Shown: positions 8,713 to 22,000 of the stretch, piece after piece
Layout: each line of letters starts with the position of its first letter
Position numbering within the stretch: position 1 is the first letter of the stretch
Source: Balanoglossus misakiensis
Lineage: Eukaryota > Hemichordata
Assembly: GCA_040954595.2 (NCBI GenBank)
Contig: CM082589.2
Span: 620,001 to 684,000, forward strand
Direction: 5' to 3'
DNA: 64,000 nucleotides
Notes under the pieces: model-generated
What the model was told of the DNA's origin: nothing
The model's input: only the letters and a program-made list of their open reading frames with translations
Databases searched by the model: none
Position numbers and translations under genes: made by a program

Positions 8713-11060
8713 CTGCAAAAAGAGATCAAGATGAACAAATTGTTAAATTCTAATCTCAATGGGAGGGGATGTTATCTATGAATAGAATGGCAATATCTTA
8801 ATAGCACCACTGTATTTTGAGTGATAACATGATGAAACTTGTTCTGGGTGTTGCACCACAAGAAAGTTGGACATTTGCCATCAACTACTACACACCACTG
8901 TTGATGTAAACACAAAGCGTTCTTTCAGTAAAATGTAATGTGCTCAATTATAAGGTGTCTGTCATAGAATCCTTCTTTTAATAGCAGGTTTATCATTATG
9001 GCAAAGTTGGGTGGCCTTTATGAGTCTGATCTGCACTAGCTGTTACAGACCAACAGATGGAATATCACATAGTAGCCCCAGGCTGACTTCTATCAATATT
9101 TGCACAATTAATACATAATTAATTAAATCAGTATATCACTACTGATAATCAGGTCACATAGTACTGAATAAAGATAACATTAATTTTTGGGTGCTCTTTT
9201 TAAGTTTTAGCACAAAATACAAAACAAGTATGTACACCAATCCTAGCATTTTAGAATGAACATATATTTTGATTCTTTCAATATTTGTAGAATATTGCCA
9301 TTTTGGTCTGGACTGTAGGCAGGTTAGTCGTACAGTGAATTGATGTGCAATAGAGCAGTGTAGAGTAGCCCAACATTTTTTCCCAGAAATATTTCAAGTA
9401 TTCCAATAAAATAACTTTAAATATAGAAATTTAATACACTTGCAGTTGCTCATAGTTGGCTGACGGCCTCGCTGGAATCAGACAACGTGTGTGATATATT
9501 GCAAACATTGGCGTTTGATAGTTATTACGCAATACTCAGAGACTTTTTTCACGCTCTCCTAGTTGAATTTATCTCATGAAAGTACACTTGCCACTGGATT
9601 TGCTTCGGTTTTTGTCGTATGACCGGCGTTTTGGGGCGATTCACATGGCATGCTATGGGGCCTTAGCAACGTGCAAATATTTTCTTGGCATACCATGCAA
9701 GCATTTGATCTGTGCGCCAGACCGAGTCAAGCGGCCGGCCAATTATGAATATTGCGAAATCCACCGAGTCGGGTCTATTGCTCAATCAGGGGTCAACACC
9801 GGTTTTTATCTCGACCTATATACGATAAAAGCATGTCGGGTACAGTCGGCCACGAAGGTCGTACGAGGGGCTGTGAACTCACGGTAGGTTTAAGAATCGT
9901 GTCGCTGTTTAAGAAAGATGGTAATTCGCGAGGTGGTACTGGTAGTATGAAACTAACACTAGTGATGTCAATTTCTCTGGAGTATACCGCGACCAAAGAA
10001 CATTTTCAAAAGTGTGAATGGGAAACGGCACCATTCAGTTTTGAACTGCGGTCCCATGTTTCATATAAATTACACAGGTGAAATCGTTGTCTGAATTAAC
10101 AGTTGGCACGATTCCCGAATATGATTTCAGTGATTCAAGCGAACGGAAGAGAGAAAAAATAGAAATCTACGACTCACCGCACCAGAAGTTTGTATGTTTC
10201 TCATGAATCACCGGATGACAACAAAGGGAATTAATATACCAACTCACTTGTTCGCAACCGGTTTTTGTCGAGTTCATTCAGAATTTTACAAATTGACGCG
10301 GTTTAGAACAATCGATTCGTAATGCTAATTATGAACGTTTCCTACGACTGATACATTTCTGTGAGACGCGCATGTTGCAACAAGGTAACAGCTAGAAAAT
10401 AAGCGGAACGTTGCAACTATTGATGCGCGTTCCCCCATTCACGTTCTTGACCCACTAACATGTCCCGGCACGTGTGATAAAATACTAGTGCGTAAACGTT
10501 TATTTACCTGAATCTGACGGTGTCTGCAAGCCAAGCTGGTCTTTGGGATCGTTGAGAGGGTAAGGGAACACGGCAGTGGGATCAACACAGTCGGCGACGT
10601 TATAATCCAGGGGCGGCGGTGTGAGACACGATGCCACGGCGGCTGGAGTACCGGTGTTACTGGCTTTGCTGGTCTTCGTTTCTTCCTGCTGCGGCTGAGC
10701 GCCGTTGTGCCCTCCGCTCCACATACAGTCCTGTATAAGTTTAGATTTCAAATTTCCTTGGTCGGGAAACACAAATGTTTGAGTTAAGTTGTCGTCATCT
10801 AAAGTGTCTGATACTTGCTGTAACTGTTCGGCGATTTCCGACGGCAAGGGAGCGTATGTGTACGGCTCGGCTGATGAAGGCCTGCCGGGGCTTCGAGGCG
10901 GGGTCGGCAATAGCTCGAATTTCTTCCAGATATCCTCGCTCGGTGTCGGTGTACCGGCGTAGAATTCCTCGTTTTCTTCGTGCCCGATGAAATAGGGCTG
11001 GAAGTCGTCGTAATCCATGGCGTGGAATTGTTGTTGCTTTTCTGCTCTCATTTCGGGCAT
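8168..11060 (-). CDS. MYC: MYC proto-oncogene homologue, bHLH-zipper transcription factor
   Basis: Nuclear transcription factor that dimerises with MAX and binds CACGTG E-boxes. Coding exons 11060-10508 and 8712-8168 give 365 residues (human c-MYC 439). Features in order: MYC box 0 (YDDFQPYF, about 17-24); box I, residues 40-58, with phosphodegron LPTPPRSP (T53 and S57 correspond to human T58 and S62); box [12 protein letters not shown] (107-116); [15 protein letters not shown] (157-171); acidic EEEIDVVTV (185-193); a Ser/Arg-Pro repeat with a CK2-like SDSED; bHLH about 282-334 with DNA-contacting H287, E291 and R295 in [10 protein letters not shown]; leucine zipper to the C-terminus. I chose ATG 11060 because it is the first ATG after the acceptor TTTGCAG (11065-11064); a second in-frame ATG lies four codons on. 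The single intron splits the SDSEEE codons as in vertebrates. Confidence 0.97.
8713..10507 (-). other. MYC intron between the coding exons
   Basis: A 1.8-kb GT-AG intron. It contains a CACGTG E-box near 10470. Plus-strand open frames at about 9576-10081 have no recognisable domain and are taken as chance. Confidence 0.8.
10508..11060 (-). CDS. MYC: MYC coding exon 1 (transactivation domain)
   Basis: The exon opens at 11063, just after the acceptor CTCTTTGCAG, three bases before the ATG, so a non-coding exon must lie upstream as in vertebrate MYC genes. It ends GATTCAG|GTAAAT in phase 1 and carries MYC boxes 0, I and II. Confidence 0.95.
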
Positions 11061-11513
11061 TTCCTGCAAAGAGAAACGAAGAGCAAAGTCAGTAAGGCTA
11101 GACTCGCAGAAAAAATTTCAATCATTAGCGCGTAGCGTCCAGGAAGTCCATATATGAACACGCACAGTAATTAGACTACACACATGTCCAACATGACTGA
11201 GGCTTAGAACCGAACTGAATATTTTAACACTTAGAGCATCTTTTTACATAACCAGAAATTAAACCTGCTCCACAAACAAAAAGTATTACCGCATTTCCGT
11301 GAAAGTATTGGACTTGCAGGTCCACGTACGCGCTGCTGGCCAGCTTACAAGCAGGTGCAGAAAAAATTTAAATCCCAGCCAAGACTCGCGTATGCGGTAT
11401 GAAACCATACCAGACTGAAACATGTTTCAGTGAAATACGACAGTTTTACAAGGCATTTCCTCAAACCCTCGAAACATTGGGTTAATTAATTAATACTCTA
11501 TCTGTGTACGCAC

Positions 11514-11795
11514 CTGAATAAGCAATTTTGGCTGATTTCCCAATTTAAACGTCGGGTAGATGGAAAATACAACCTCTTCGACTCGACACACGCAGTCCTT
11601 CTCTACTTGTGTAGTAGGCGTAATGTGAACTATACAACCGGAAAACCAGCTAAATGAACTGTTACATTTATGCGTGTGACATATCCATCCGCTCAGCAAA
11701 GTCTTAGTCTCCAGTCCGGGGGACCCACACCAATTTCACAACTGGAGTTCCGACTCGACAAAGATCCCCGGCAAAGATCTTCACAAAAAACACAA
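11514..11795 (-). other. MYC: Probable non-coding exon 1 of MYC
   Basis: A strong donor, TATTCAG|GTGCGT (exon end 11514), lies 450 bp upstream of the coding-exon acceptor, consistent with the three-exon layout of MYC genes. The 5' end is not defined. A TATA-like TTTATAG on the minus strand around 11821-11815 would place the start near 11790. Confidence 0.5.
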
Positions 11796-12197
11796 ACTGG
11801 AGCATCGTTTCAGACTATAAAGTAAAACATGGTAAGTTTTATTTTAGAGTAATGCATCAGTAACTATCGAAATTAAATTTCTTTCGTTCAACTCGCAACT
11901 TTACAAGAAAATTGACTCTGGCACGGCGTATCGAGAATTGAGTGAACGTGCTTTTGCCTCTAGGAAGTACCCCCAGAGTACTTGTCAAAGGTCAAATTTA
12001 CGCAAAAACGAATCGAAGGAATTTTTTTCGCGAAATTTCGCACATAAGCATTGAAACAATTGTATATCATCCCAAAATACACTAAATATTCTCTGTATTT
12101 AATAATTACACAATTGACTTTCTATGTACTTTTCATTCGAAGTGTACATTTTATAATTTTCGAACTACGTTTTACTATGGCGCAGTGATGTGTAGAA

Positions 12198-12260
12198 ATT
12201 TGCATAAAACTTCCCACTCAGTTTAGCGCGCGAAATTCTGGGAGGCGGGGTTATGCTAAT
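12198..12260. promoter_or_regulatory. MYC upstream regulatory cluster: octamer, CSL-like, E2F, GC box
   Basis: About 400 bp upstream of the inferred MYC start, within 63 bp: octamer ATTTGCAT (12198-12205), CTTCCCACT (CSL/Su(H)-like on the minus strand, about 12210-12218), the E2F-type palindrome TTTAGCGCGCGAAA (12222-12235), GC box GGAGGCGGGG (12241-12250) and ATGCTAAT (12253-12260). E2F control of MYC is known in vertebrates. Occupancy here is inferred. Confidence 0.55.
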
Positions 12261-12980
12261 TTAATGAGCATTCTTTTTTATCACTAGTACAAACCAATCG
12301 ACAGACGTCGAATCGATTTCGTTAAAATATAACAAGTATGCGACAGGAGGGGTGGTAAGGTTGGGATTGTCGGAGGGACTTACTATTTCACAACTCCACG
12401 CAACGTAAACTTCTTGCGAAATAAGTGAATTATAATAGCTACTTATAGCATCGCATCGGGCATTTCAAATCTCTCGGATTTGCAAAAAAAGAGCGAAAAA
12501 TTGGTTGAAGGTATAAGTTCGTGACAGAAAACATGAAAACGTGAGCGCATCACAGACCCACCCCTATTAATTATGGAAATAGTCGCGTGTGGTCTGAATT
12601 TTTTACGTTCTAAAAACCATGAATATTTCTGTCTCCGATGAAGTGTATCACCCAGCCTGACCTTGAGATATTTTATCAGAAATGTGGCAAAATATCAATA
12701 ACTCGAAATGTAGATTTTTCATAACAAAATCATGTTTTGTAGGACCGTGTGAGTGAGTCCTAGCTTGTTAACACAGAACTCTGTATTATCGCCCACGTCT
12801 CATGCATTGGCTTTACGCACGGACTGTACTATGGTCGAGTGAAAAAAAAGTCACTCGTAACGTTTTTCATTCATAAAAATGTGTAGCGCGTACTACGCTG
12901 CGTGACGGTAGCGTATCTGCTATGCAAGGGTCGGGAAGTGTGACCACAGACTTTATCACAGCTGAACTGCATATCTTTGA

Positions 12981-13008
12981 TCTCTCTCTCTCTCTCTCTC
13001 TCTGTGTC

Positions 13009-13080
<72 letters not shown>
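12981..13080. repeat. (CT)n/(TCTG)n microsatellite
   Basis: About 100 bp of CT dinucleotides interrupted by a short TCTG block. It creates false open frames rich in Ser/Leu on one strand and Arg/Glu on the other. Confidence 0.98.
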
Positions 13081-13082
<2 letters not shown>

Positions 13083-13836
13083 AGTACATGTATCTTACAG
13101 ACTTTATCTGGGCATTCAAATTCAAATATAGAAACGGATAACTCGAACTCGGGTGACCTGTTCTTATTGGCGTTGATTTTTAACATCTTGTTGGATGGGG
13201 ATATCTTCAATCTGAGCACAAAGCCTTTGGTGTTGTAAGCTTTCTCGACCCAACACACCTATGTTTACCCAAGAAAAAAATCTCGAGGAAACAGACCAAT
13301 GTTGACAGGCTGAAATAAAGCAGTGTTTATTGCCAAACCGTCGTGGGGTTAGAGAGGGCACGGCACCAAACTCCACGCAGTTGCTGTGTGTGTGACTGAT
13401 ACGGGACGTTGGACGCCCGTTGCTGAGCGGCAAAAGCACGTATAAAACCAGGGACCACATAAAACTGACCTGTTCTCAGAAATATTCTTCCTCTTTCGGT
13501 TCAAACCGGATATCTCGTTTTCCGGACTGAAACTACAATTATAATTATCAGTTTATTCAATCAACTAATGAGGAGAGTTCTCGGTTAGAAAAAATATACA
13601 TTACAACTCCACCAGGGCGATTGTGGGATGCGTGCTGTGATCATTGAGAAGTTTTTTAGATACCCATCACTGATATATTTGACGATACTAATTAAAGACA
13701 TCCTGAATTGTGCACTTTTCATGGTGGGATGAGAAGTAACAATAAACAAGCCACCGTTAAACCACCAAACGGAAGTCTGGGTAATTACAGTATCTTGAAG
13801 ATTACGCCGCACTTGCTAAATCCCGGGGATTGTTGT

Positions 13837-13850
13837 GTTACCACGGCAAC
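13837..13850. promoter_or_regulatory. X-box (RFX-type) palindrome
   Basis: GTTACCACGGCAAC fits the RFX X-box GTTNCCATGGNAAC in both half-sites; only the centre differs. Confidence 0.5.
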
Positions 13851-13868
13851 CATCAACGCCAAGCGGGT

Positions 13869-13881
13869 GGGGGGGGGGGGG
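13869..13881. repeat. Poly-G run
   Basis: Thirteen G in a row, just after an X-box-like site at 13837-13850. Confidence 0.95.
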
Positions 13882-16014
13882 AGTGACCTCCGTTTTTGAG
13901 AACAAGACCAGGCCCTGTACCGAATGCATCCTCGGAACAATGCCATGAAAAGATCCTATTGCGGCTGGTACGAATGAAAGCGATGTTTTAAAACGAAAGC
14001 GTCGCCTATATAAACAGCTTCTGCAAATAAAAGCAGTTTACCACGAATCTCCGATTCCGAAACTTGGAGAGACCAAAGCCAACACCGAAACTCACGTCTA
14101 CTTTGCCATCAACAGCTCGTGGGTTTCTATTAGCACGGAAAGAAAGTAAAGAAGATTTGCAAACTATAATATAGCGCAGATCTTATTATCCAGACGATTT
14201 ATATTTCATTCAAAACGCACAATGTATCAGTACCTTCCACTTGGAGCAGAGAAGTGACTGTGACCCACCTCCCTGAAAAAGACAAATTTCGCATTTGACT
14301 GGATTCACCTGGCTGGTATATTTGATATGATACCTAGTCAATGGGCCCTACTATCAGTTTTACAACAATTCAACGAACGACCCCGACCCCACCCAATCAT
14401 CGCAGACCCCTATTGGCCGCAACCACGCAACCAAAATGCGTGTCGGACTGCTCTCAGCCACGTGAGGACAATTCTCACCGCACACAACGGTTGGACTCAC
14501 AGCGAATTCGGACGTTACGCAAGAACAACCACACTGAACCGTGCCGTGGGAAAGAGACCGTTGGCATGCACTCATCTCCACTGATCGTATCTTGTCTTGT
14601 CCGCCTGACTTTAACGGTATATAATGAACCGTGAAGCGATAAAATGGAGTAGAAGATATCGTAGGCAGAACTACCAGTTCACATGTGAAAAATGCTTAAA
14701 TACATCTCTCTCCCCCACTCTGGTCTTCCCCTCTCTCCCCTCTATCTCTCTCTCTCTCTGCTCTGCTCTCCCCTCTCCCTCGTGACCATGACATTCACAA
14801 TGTCAAAGTTGCCCTTTTCCCTGGGCCAGCTACTGTCTTACGCGGAAGCTTCTATGTACAGTATAGCGACAATTTATAAAAGAGTGTGGCAATAATGATA
14901 CTCGACACACTCTCTTAAGTTTTGATTGTTTTCTTGTTTCAGAATTTCAATTTTTCAGGAGGGGGATATTTTTATTCAGTAATGTGTCATTAAAAGTGAT
15001 ATTTTCAACAGTTACATGCATAATAACCGCTACATGCATAATGCAATCAACGATGACACAGATACCAGTAAGTGTGGAACGCCGGTGGCGTCAGAGCCGG
15101 TGACGTCACACTTCTATTTCCAACAGAAAACATATGTACATCGAATCACTATTATCCAAAAAAAGTCATTTTTGATTAATTATGTCAAACATGCAGGTAG
15201 GTATGTTACAGTCAGTCACGACCGACCTTCGAAAGTTTCAATATGTACTACAAACAAAAGTCATTTATTTCATCGGTCGGCCACACGCTAATTTCACCAC
15301 ATAATAAAAAATATAACTCACTAAATTTTAACTGTACACCTCTTCACAAATGTAAATATTGTCTAGATCATCAAGCAATTCATAATTTGTGACTTTAAAG
15401 AGTGGTACGGCGGTCACAGATTTTTCTTTCGTTTTCAACTCGATAGAAAATGTGTTAGTAGATAGTTTTCATGTTTCTGGTTTAAAAGAATATTGTTCCG
15501 TTTACTGAATTCATTTCGGCGGGAGGTGGTCCCTGCCCTCATGCCCGCAACTTCGGGTTCAATGACCTGCATATCTTTTTTTAAGATTAATGACCTTTAT
15601 TTATACGTATTCGATTTGAAAAGAATTACTTTTATTTCTTTCACCAATGAAACACAAAAAGAACGTTTCTGTGTTCTTTTGAGACGTTTACCCGTCCATC
15701 TGTTCTGAGTATTAATTAAATGCGTTTAATTCACCTTGAACAATTTAAAACTGTACCTCTTTACAATAATGTTTTGAAACAAAGGGAAGTCAGTATTTAC
15801 TATTTTGCATGAGAAGAAAAGGCGAAACTCATTCAAATGACCAGGCATAGCGAACACTCTTTTCTAATTCAAGTGTTAGCGTGACAGCTTGTCCAGGAAG
15901 AACAATGGCACACAGCCAAATTTTCAGTCATCTATATTATGGACAAACGATGTTTGCTGGTGAAAATAGTTTGTGACTGACTGCGCTATGACCACTCGCA
16001 CGCCCCCATCCAAA

Positions 16015-16028
16015 CCCCCCCCCCCCCC
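16015..16028. repeat. Poly-C run
   Basis: Fourteen C in a row. The exact length may be unreliable in the assembly. Confidence 0.95.
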
Positions 16029-19000
16029 GTGTGCGGTGAGTCTCGTCCAGCTTTTCGAAAAAGATGCGGACATTTGGCCTCATTTCGAACTTTATATTTT
16101 GATGTAAAACTTCCGAACTACAAGTTTCCGGGAAAACGAAATTAAAAGTACAATAAATATTTCGTTCCCTCTTTTTTCCGTAATTGCTTTCACTGATGAA
16201 CATAAAACCACACATGCTTTTCATCATACCACAGAAAGTATCACTCTGTCTGTAAAAATAAACGAGAAAAATAAATAGCAATTCGGGATTAAAGCAACAC
16301 CTGTCATTTGTTGTTACAACTTGAATGTTTTATTGGTTTAACGTTTCTGATAACATCAATCCTTTGTTTAATTTCCAGTGGCGTTCACGACAACTTCCAG
16401 TCTACTTTCTACATTGTATACTAGTATAGAAACCAGACCGGGAAAGTGGAATATATAGTACAACATTCCAACCTTGGAAGAGTTAAGACGGATGCCAAAG
16501 ATCCCGGATGTAGTCTGCTGGAGGGACGCAAATCTCATCCCGGAAATCCATTCACTGTTTATTCGTGATCCGAATTAAAATATTATTTTATTTGTTTGAA
16601 ATATCTGAGCGTGTGCTCACCACCCCTTTTGTACTTCCCTCAATCTCTTATCTGCGCTGAACAAACCGACCAATATTTCCTGTTTAATGTATCCCTCAAT
16701 TTTCCCTTTTCTAATCCAGCTCGTCTTTCTCAGTCGGAGTCTCCTCTTTGGATACACGCAACGCAGAGACAGGAAGTGGGATCAGTTTGTAATGCAACCA
16801 CAACAGGATGAAAATGAATTACAAATTACACTACACCGGACACGAAAAATGCTTAAATTACATTGAGCGTTTCCTCTTTTATATTTAACAGGCCCTTCCC
16901 GCCTAACAAAGTAAATTGTCAGAAAAGAGTTAATAAAACATAGAGGGGTAAAAACTTTGAAACTTATTTTGAGATAGAATACCTCTCAGTTCTTCCTCTA
17001 CGAACTTGTTGCAATTTCACTCTCTAAAATCACTCTTCAGTCGCCTATTTATTTTGAAGACGGAAATATCTCAAAACAACACTGGAATATCGTTGTCTGA
17101 GCCAAAATACACGTAATATTTGGTGACAAGGAACTTGAATAACCTGGACCACTTTCACATTCCATCCCCAGCATTTGGTGCTCTGAGCGTGGGAACTGGT
17201 CACCCCGACACGATCAATATTCTTTCTATTATTTCCCCTTTACTCTGTTCTGTTCAACTCAATTCATGACCCGGACTCAAATGCCCGTGTTGAAGGACCT
17301 AAGATGACCATTTTACCATTCACCAGACCACCCTTTCATCTCACATTCTGTCAACCAACTTTTCAGTCCCTTCTCAACAATCCCCCATTGTCGACAGACC
17401 GTCACGCCTCCTCTATATTCACTCGTATTTCATCAAGAGAGATTCCCTCCGAACGCGTTATTTCAGACCATACGCGTCGCCATGGAGAGAAAGTGTCTCT
17501 TTCTGCATGACGTAATGACAGCCCGAGGAAGGGCTTTTCTCGGAATAAATTCCAAGAGAATCAAACAAAATTCCATTGAATATCTCTGTTTGTAATCGTT
17601 GTCTGCTTCTCAGGAATCCAAAGAAAGTGTGTCACAATTCAACCATGAAAAACAGGTTCAATTGACCCGATGTAGCGTTACATAACATTTTATTCCAAGC
17701 GAATAGTTGTATTCTACTATATTGAAGCTCAAAACTAAATTTATATTAATTTAAAAGCACGTATGTGTATCTGTCGTATTATTAGCATATCACTACAGAT
17801 TATATTCCCTTTCTTTTACGTTTCTGTGTCTGTCTGGATCTGTCTGGCTATGTGTGTATCTACCTGTGTGTCTGTCTGTGTCTTCCGACGCCGGTACACA
17901 GTCTACAGTTTGCATCTATTCATTCTATAATGTATACCCCGATTGTATATCTCTTGTTCATATTGTAAATCTGAATATGAAATCCACCTTTCTAATATTA
18001 TATAATATAAATCCGTGAGAACGGATTCCAATTCAATAGCCTTCACCTGTCCTGTAGGTCTCAAGTACACGAGATCCAAAGAACGAGGTTTATCCCCTAT
18101 TCTTTAGCAAGACAATACAGTGTGTGTGTAATTACGTGTGTCTGCCCAGTGGAGCATCAGGTAGCGTCCACACCAATCGATTGAAATTACTCTTGTCGAA
18201 TTGTCTTTTTTTGACTGTTGGAATTAGTATCATACTACATTATCAGTAACGATCTTGCAGCAGTAAAAACTCTCGTTGGGGTTAAATGAGCCAATTGGTA
18301 CGGAAAGTTAAAGTTATCGCCGGAGTCTTACCACCTTCAACACTTACAGACTAGAAGCTGACCATCTACTAGACATTCAACTCAGACTTCAGCAAGCGAA
18401 GTTTCCAAAGCCATGCCTGTCTGAAGTATGTGTGTTTATTAAAGATTATTCAACTCTAATCAATATGTCTCATTCAAGGGGTAAAGCAAATATTTGAAAT
18501 TGTATACCTCCCACCTGAATGGAACAAGTCTCGATCCCACGCATGACTCGTTAGGTCTATGTCAATGTAAATCTCGCGAGATCAATAGATCTGGCGTGAG
18601 AAAGTAAACTCATGCCCTTGATATTTATTGCCAGGAATTCGTTAGAAGAGTCGGTCGGAAATAAAAGATTGTGTATCCACGGGGAGATGCTAGAATATGG
18701 CCTAATCCAGGTTCGTCTGTCTCAGAGCCAAGCAGCCCACGTTATAGGAGATATCGGACTTATAGATTGGCACATATAGCTAAAGCAAACAGAAACACGA
18801 CGAAAACAGGCTCTCTCTTGCAGGAAACAAAATCACGATAAAACTAGAACTCCCATCTAATGTGACATTTTCCACATCTTCTAGTAAGCATGGAGTTTGG
18901 TTCCCAATATGTGATCACAAATCAAGTGCTTCGATCGACTGAGACCGCTAACCAATCAAACAGAAAATCCCATTTACGTCATGGCTAATTGTTCGTTGAG

Positions 19001-22000
19001 AAGAAAGTCAAATAGTGCTTTGTATAAAGAGTTTTTTGTCTTTTCAGACTGCTAAATGGCATGTAATTGAATTTTTAGTGTGGTCATGTGTGCATGGTGG
19101 ATTTTCTCGCGTTATATGTCACCCCTAACTCAGTCAAAGTCTTTCGGTTAAAGGGTCGAAACCAGGAATTAAAATGAATTTCGCGACGTGCCATATGTTG
19201 TATATTTATAATATGAACAGCTTGTCAAATAAGGGCAGTTATGAAGCTTCAAAGAGTTGAACAACCGTATGCATCATATGGTACAGGCATTCTCCACTTG
19301 AACGCAAGGGATATTTTACAATGCCTACTTTTTATAGCCAAAATTTAAATGTGGGTATTTAAAGCCATACATAATGACGTCATGCTGCACAGAAAATATT
19401 AAAATGGGTTAATTCTATTTGTAAAAGCAGTATTCTTATTTTTCGATCCACCGGGATGTGGTACATTAATTGACCTTATTCAACGCGGCAACAGCTTGTT
19501 CTGAGTGGAACCAGAACTTGACTTCAAATGTCGCATGTTCACCGATAGCTGTACGCGTGACCGCAAACTTCTCCGACCAGTTTGCATTGTTATTTATATC
19601 GAGCCTGACGTACGATATCTGGACAAAAAGGCAGCCTGGTCTGGTACAATGGAACAGGCGATAATCATTGTCAACACTCTGTGCTCTGATTGGCTGAAAC
19701 CGCTCGACTGAGTTACTACGCCGGAACTTTTTTTAGTAATCTGCTGTGAGCTTACATAAAAGTTTGTACAGTCCGATGCGATTGATACGCCCAGACTAAA
19801 ATGCAATCGATATAATGAGATGTTAGGGCATCAAGTGCTTGTAAAATAATAAAAAATACACAATAAATTTGTGCTTTCTTCGATAGGAGTTCTGATATCC
19901 TCCGAACCATTGACTTAGAATTTCAAGTAAGAAAGCATGTCTCTGGAGCGTTGTCGAAAGCGGACTTTTTGACTCGACTCGGAACAGTAAGGTTGATTCC
20001 TATACCCCAGAGATAAAAAAAATAATTGCGTTCCAATGTTTGTTATATAGTAAGTAATATATTCAGTTGTTTAAACTTGTGGAGTGCCATGACTGTGCAA
20101 TAACTGTGATTGGTGACTGAACGGGCTAAAGTACACGCCAACACTTGACCTATGAATTGTGCCCTTTTCAGGTACATCATGCACTACTAACGCTGTCACT
20201 GCTAACACTAAATACTAGATTGACTTTATATATAGTACTACTTCTGTACATCTGTTGCTGGTGGGGCTAGTACTACTTGGCTTATAACGTTACTGAACTT
20301 TTGGCTCTATAATTTTGGCGTACAAGTCACGTGACATAAGAACCCGCATCTAATGTGAAGGCTGATGCCCGTTGCCGAGACACGGGTGTTGGAAAACTGA
20401 TATTCCATGATGGTTACTTTTTTGCGCGACAAACTGTAAAAGTCCAATCAGATTTTGAGTCAAGCGACTGAATTCAGCTCCATAATTCGAATGTATGTAT
20501 TTTGTGTTTTCGTCTCCAGAACTATCGCTTTAGGCGAGTTGCGTACCAGGAACTCCGTGCTACCAGTCACGGCTGTCGGCCGAACACTGGCGAACTCTTG
20601 GGAAATCGGTTCTAACCTGATCTGGGACCCTTGAATCTGCATTCCCTGCTATACTGTAACCTGTAACCTGGTGATTCGGTCCACAGTCTTTTGTGCTTAT
20701 GCCATTCGTATGAAAATGTACAGGTTCGGTTTCTTATGCGTTCTCAAGTGACCTGGACTAAACTGCAAGAAAGATTGGCCCCTGGGGCATGATTTTCCTC
20801 GAACGAAACAGGTACACGGAACGTCATCACTCTCTGTGCTAGTTCTAGCGAATAAATGATCTTAAAGTAGTGCAGTATGCCAAATTATCCTCAGTATTTG
20901 CTCTAGTTGCTCTGCAAGATCCATGATGTCACCCTATCAGCTTGCGTGACGATTCTGGGCATGCATGACTTGCATCCATCGACCTTGCAAAACCCACCCC
21001 CAAAATATATCCAAGAATCTGTATTTTGCATAAACGAGGGTACCCCTCTGCGTTGATAAACGCTTCAAAATATCGCCTGGAGATGACAAGGTGCAACGAT
21101 CAAAGAGAAAAAAGACAGATTACCAGGGCAAGAATTTTAGCTATTTGGTCACTATGGAGACGCAGGCGTCGCGTTTGGGCATGTTCCCATGGTTTAAAAC
21201 AGGTACGCTGCACTTGTTTTATCGTTTCTGTTCTTTCTTTCTTTTCTTTTTTCTTTTTTGGTCTCTCCTCAGACGAGATTGGCGTAAAAAGATCGCGATA
21301 CAAGGGGAATGGCGGGAAAATCTCCATTCATGATGAATTGTGAACAAATTCTGTGACGTCTTTGTAGCTTGTATGATGTAGTGTGCTATGAATGGAACGA
21401 ATGAACTGAAGTGGTTCTTTCTGTGGGGGTTCAAAAACCGACCTATCCCACGCTTGACCGACACTTCAACAATGTTTGGTAACGACAAAAGCAAACTCCT
21501 TTACAATTTCAAGTTGTCTTTCTAGGGCTGGTTTTATGAATGTCGCTATCCTCGTGCAAACTTGAAGAACCAATCTCATATGGAGGTTAAAATGACAGAC
21601 TTAGGTAACGCCCCGGATGACCCCAAAATTCCCTTCATTTACTCAAGTTCATCGGCCGGGTCGTTTTTTTGCGAAGAGTGGTCAGAGAAATAGTTTTGTT
21701 CCAAACAGTCTCAGTGCAAAAAATATACTTCTTCTGGTATTCTACTGCCCCACACGACCAGTCATAATTAGTTGTTCAATGAGAGAATCATTCTTGCGTT
21801 TGGTTTAAATTTAGGTTACGGTCACCGTCTGTACGTCCCGGGGTTCACTCTATGTTCACTCTATGCTCTCGTCGTCGGTCAATGATCTTTTTTTTTTGCA
21901 GACGACAGCGCGTATGATATCTGTCCGAAGTGCAAATTGGCCAAAACTGGCGACTCAGCGAAACGACGTTTCACGATAGCGATCTTTGTAAAACTGCACG

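Noticed and set aside
9576-10081. Plus-strand frames inside the MYC intron
   Set aside because: Antisense to a GT-AG intron with clear signals; no domain, and the frames overlap each other in different phases.
12871-13258. Overlapping Arg/Glu-rich and Ser/Leu-rich open frames
   Set aside because: Produced by translating the (CT)n microsatellite in several frames.
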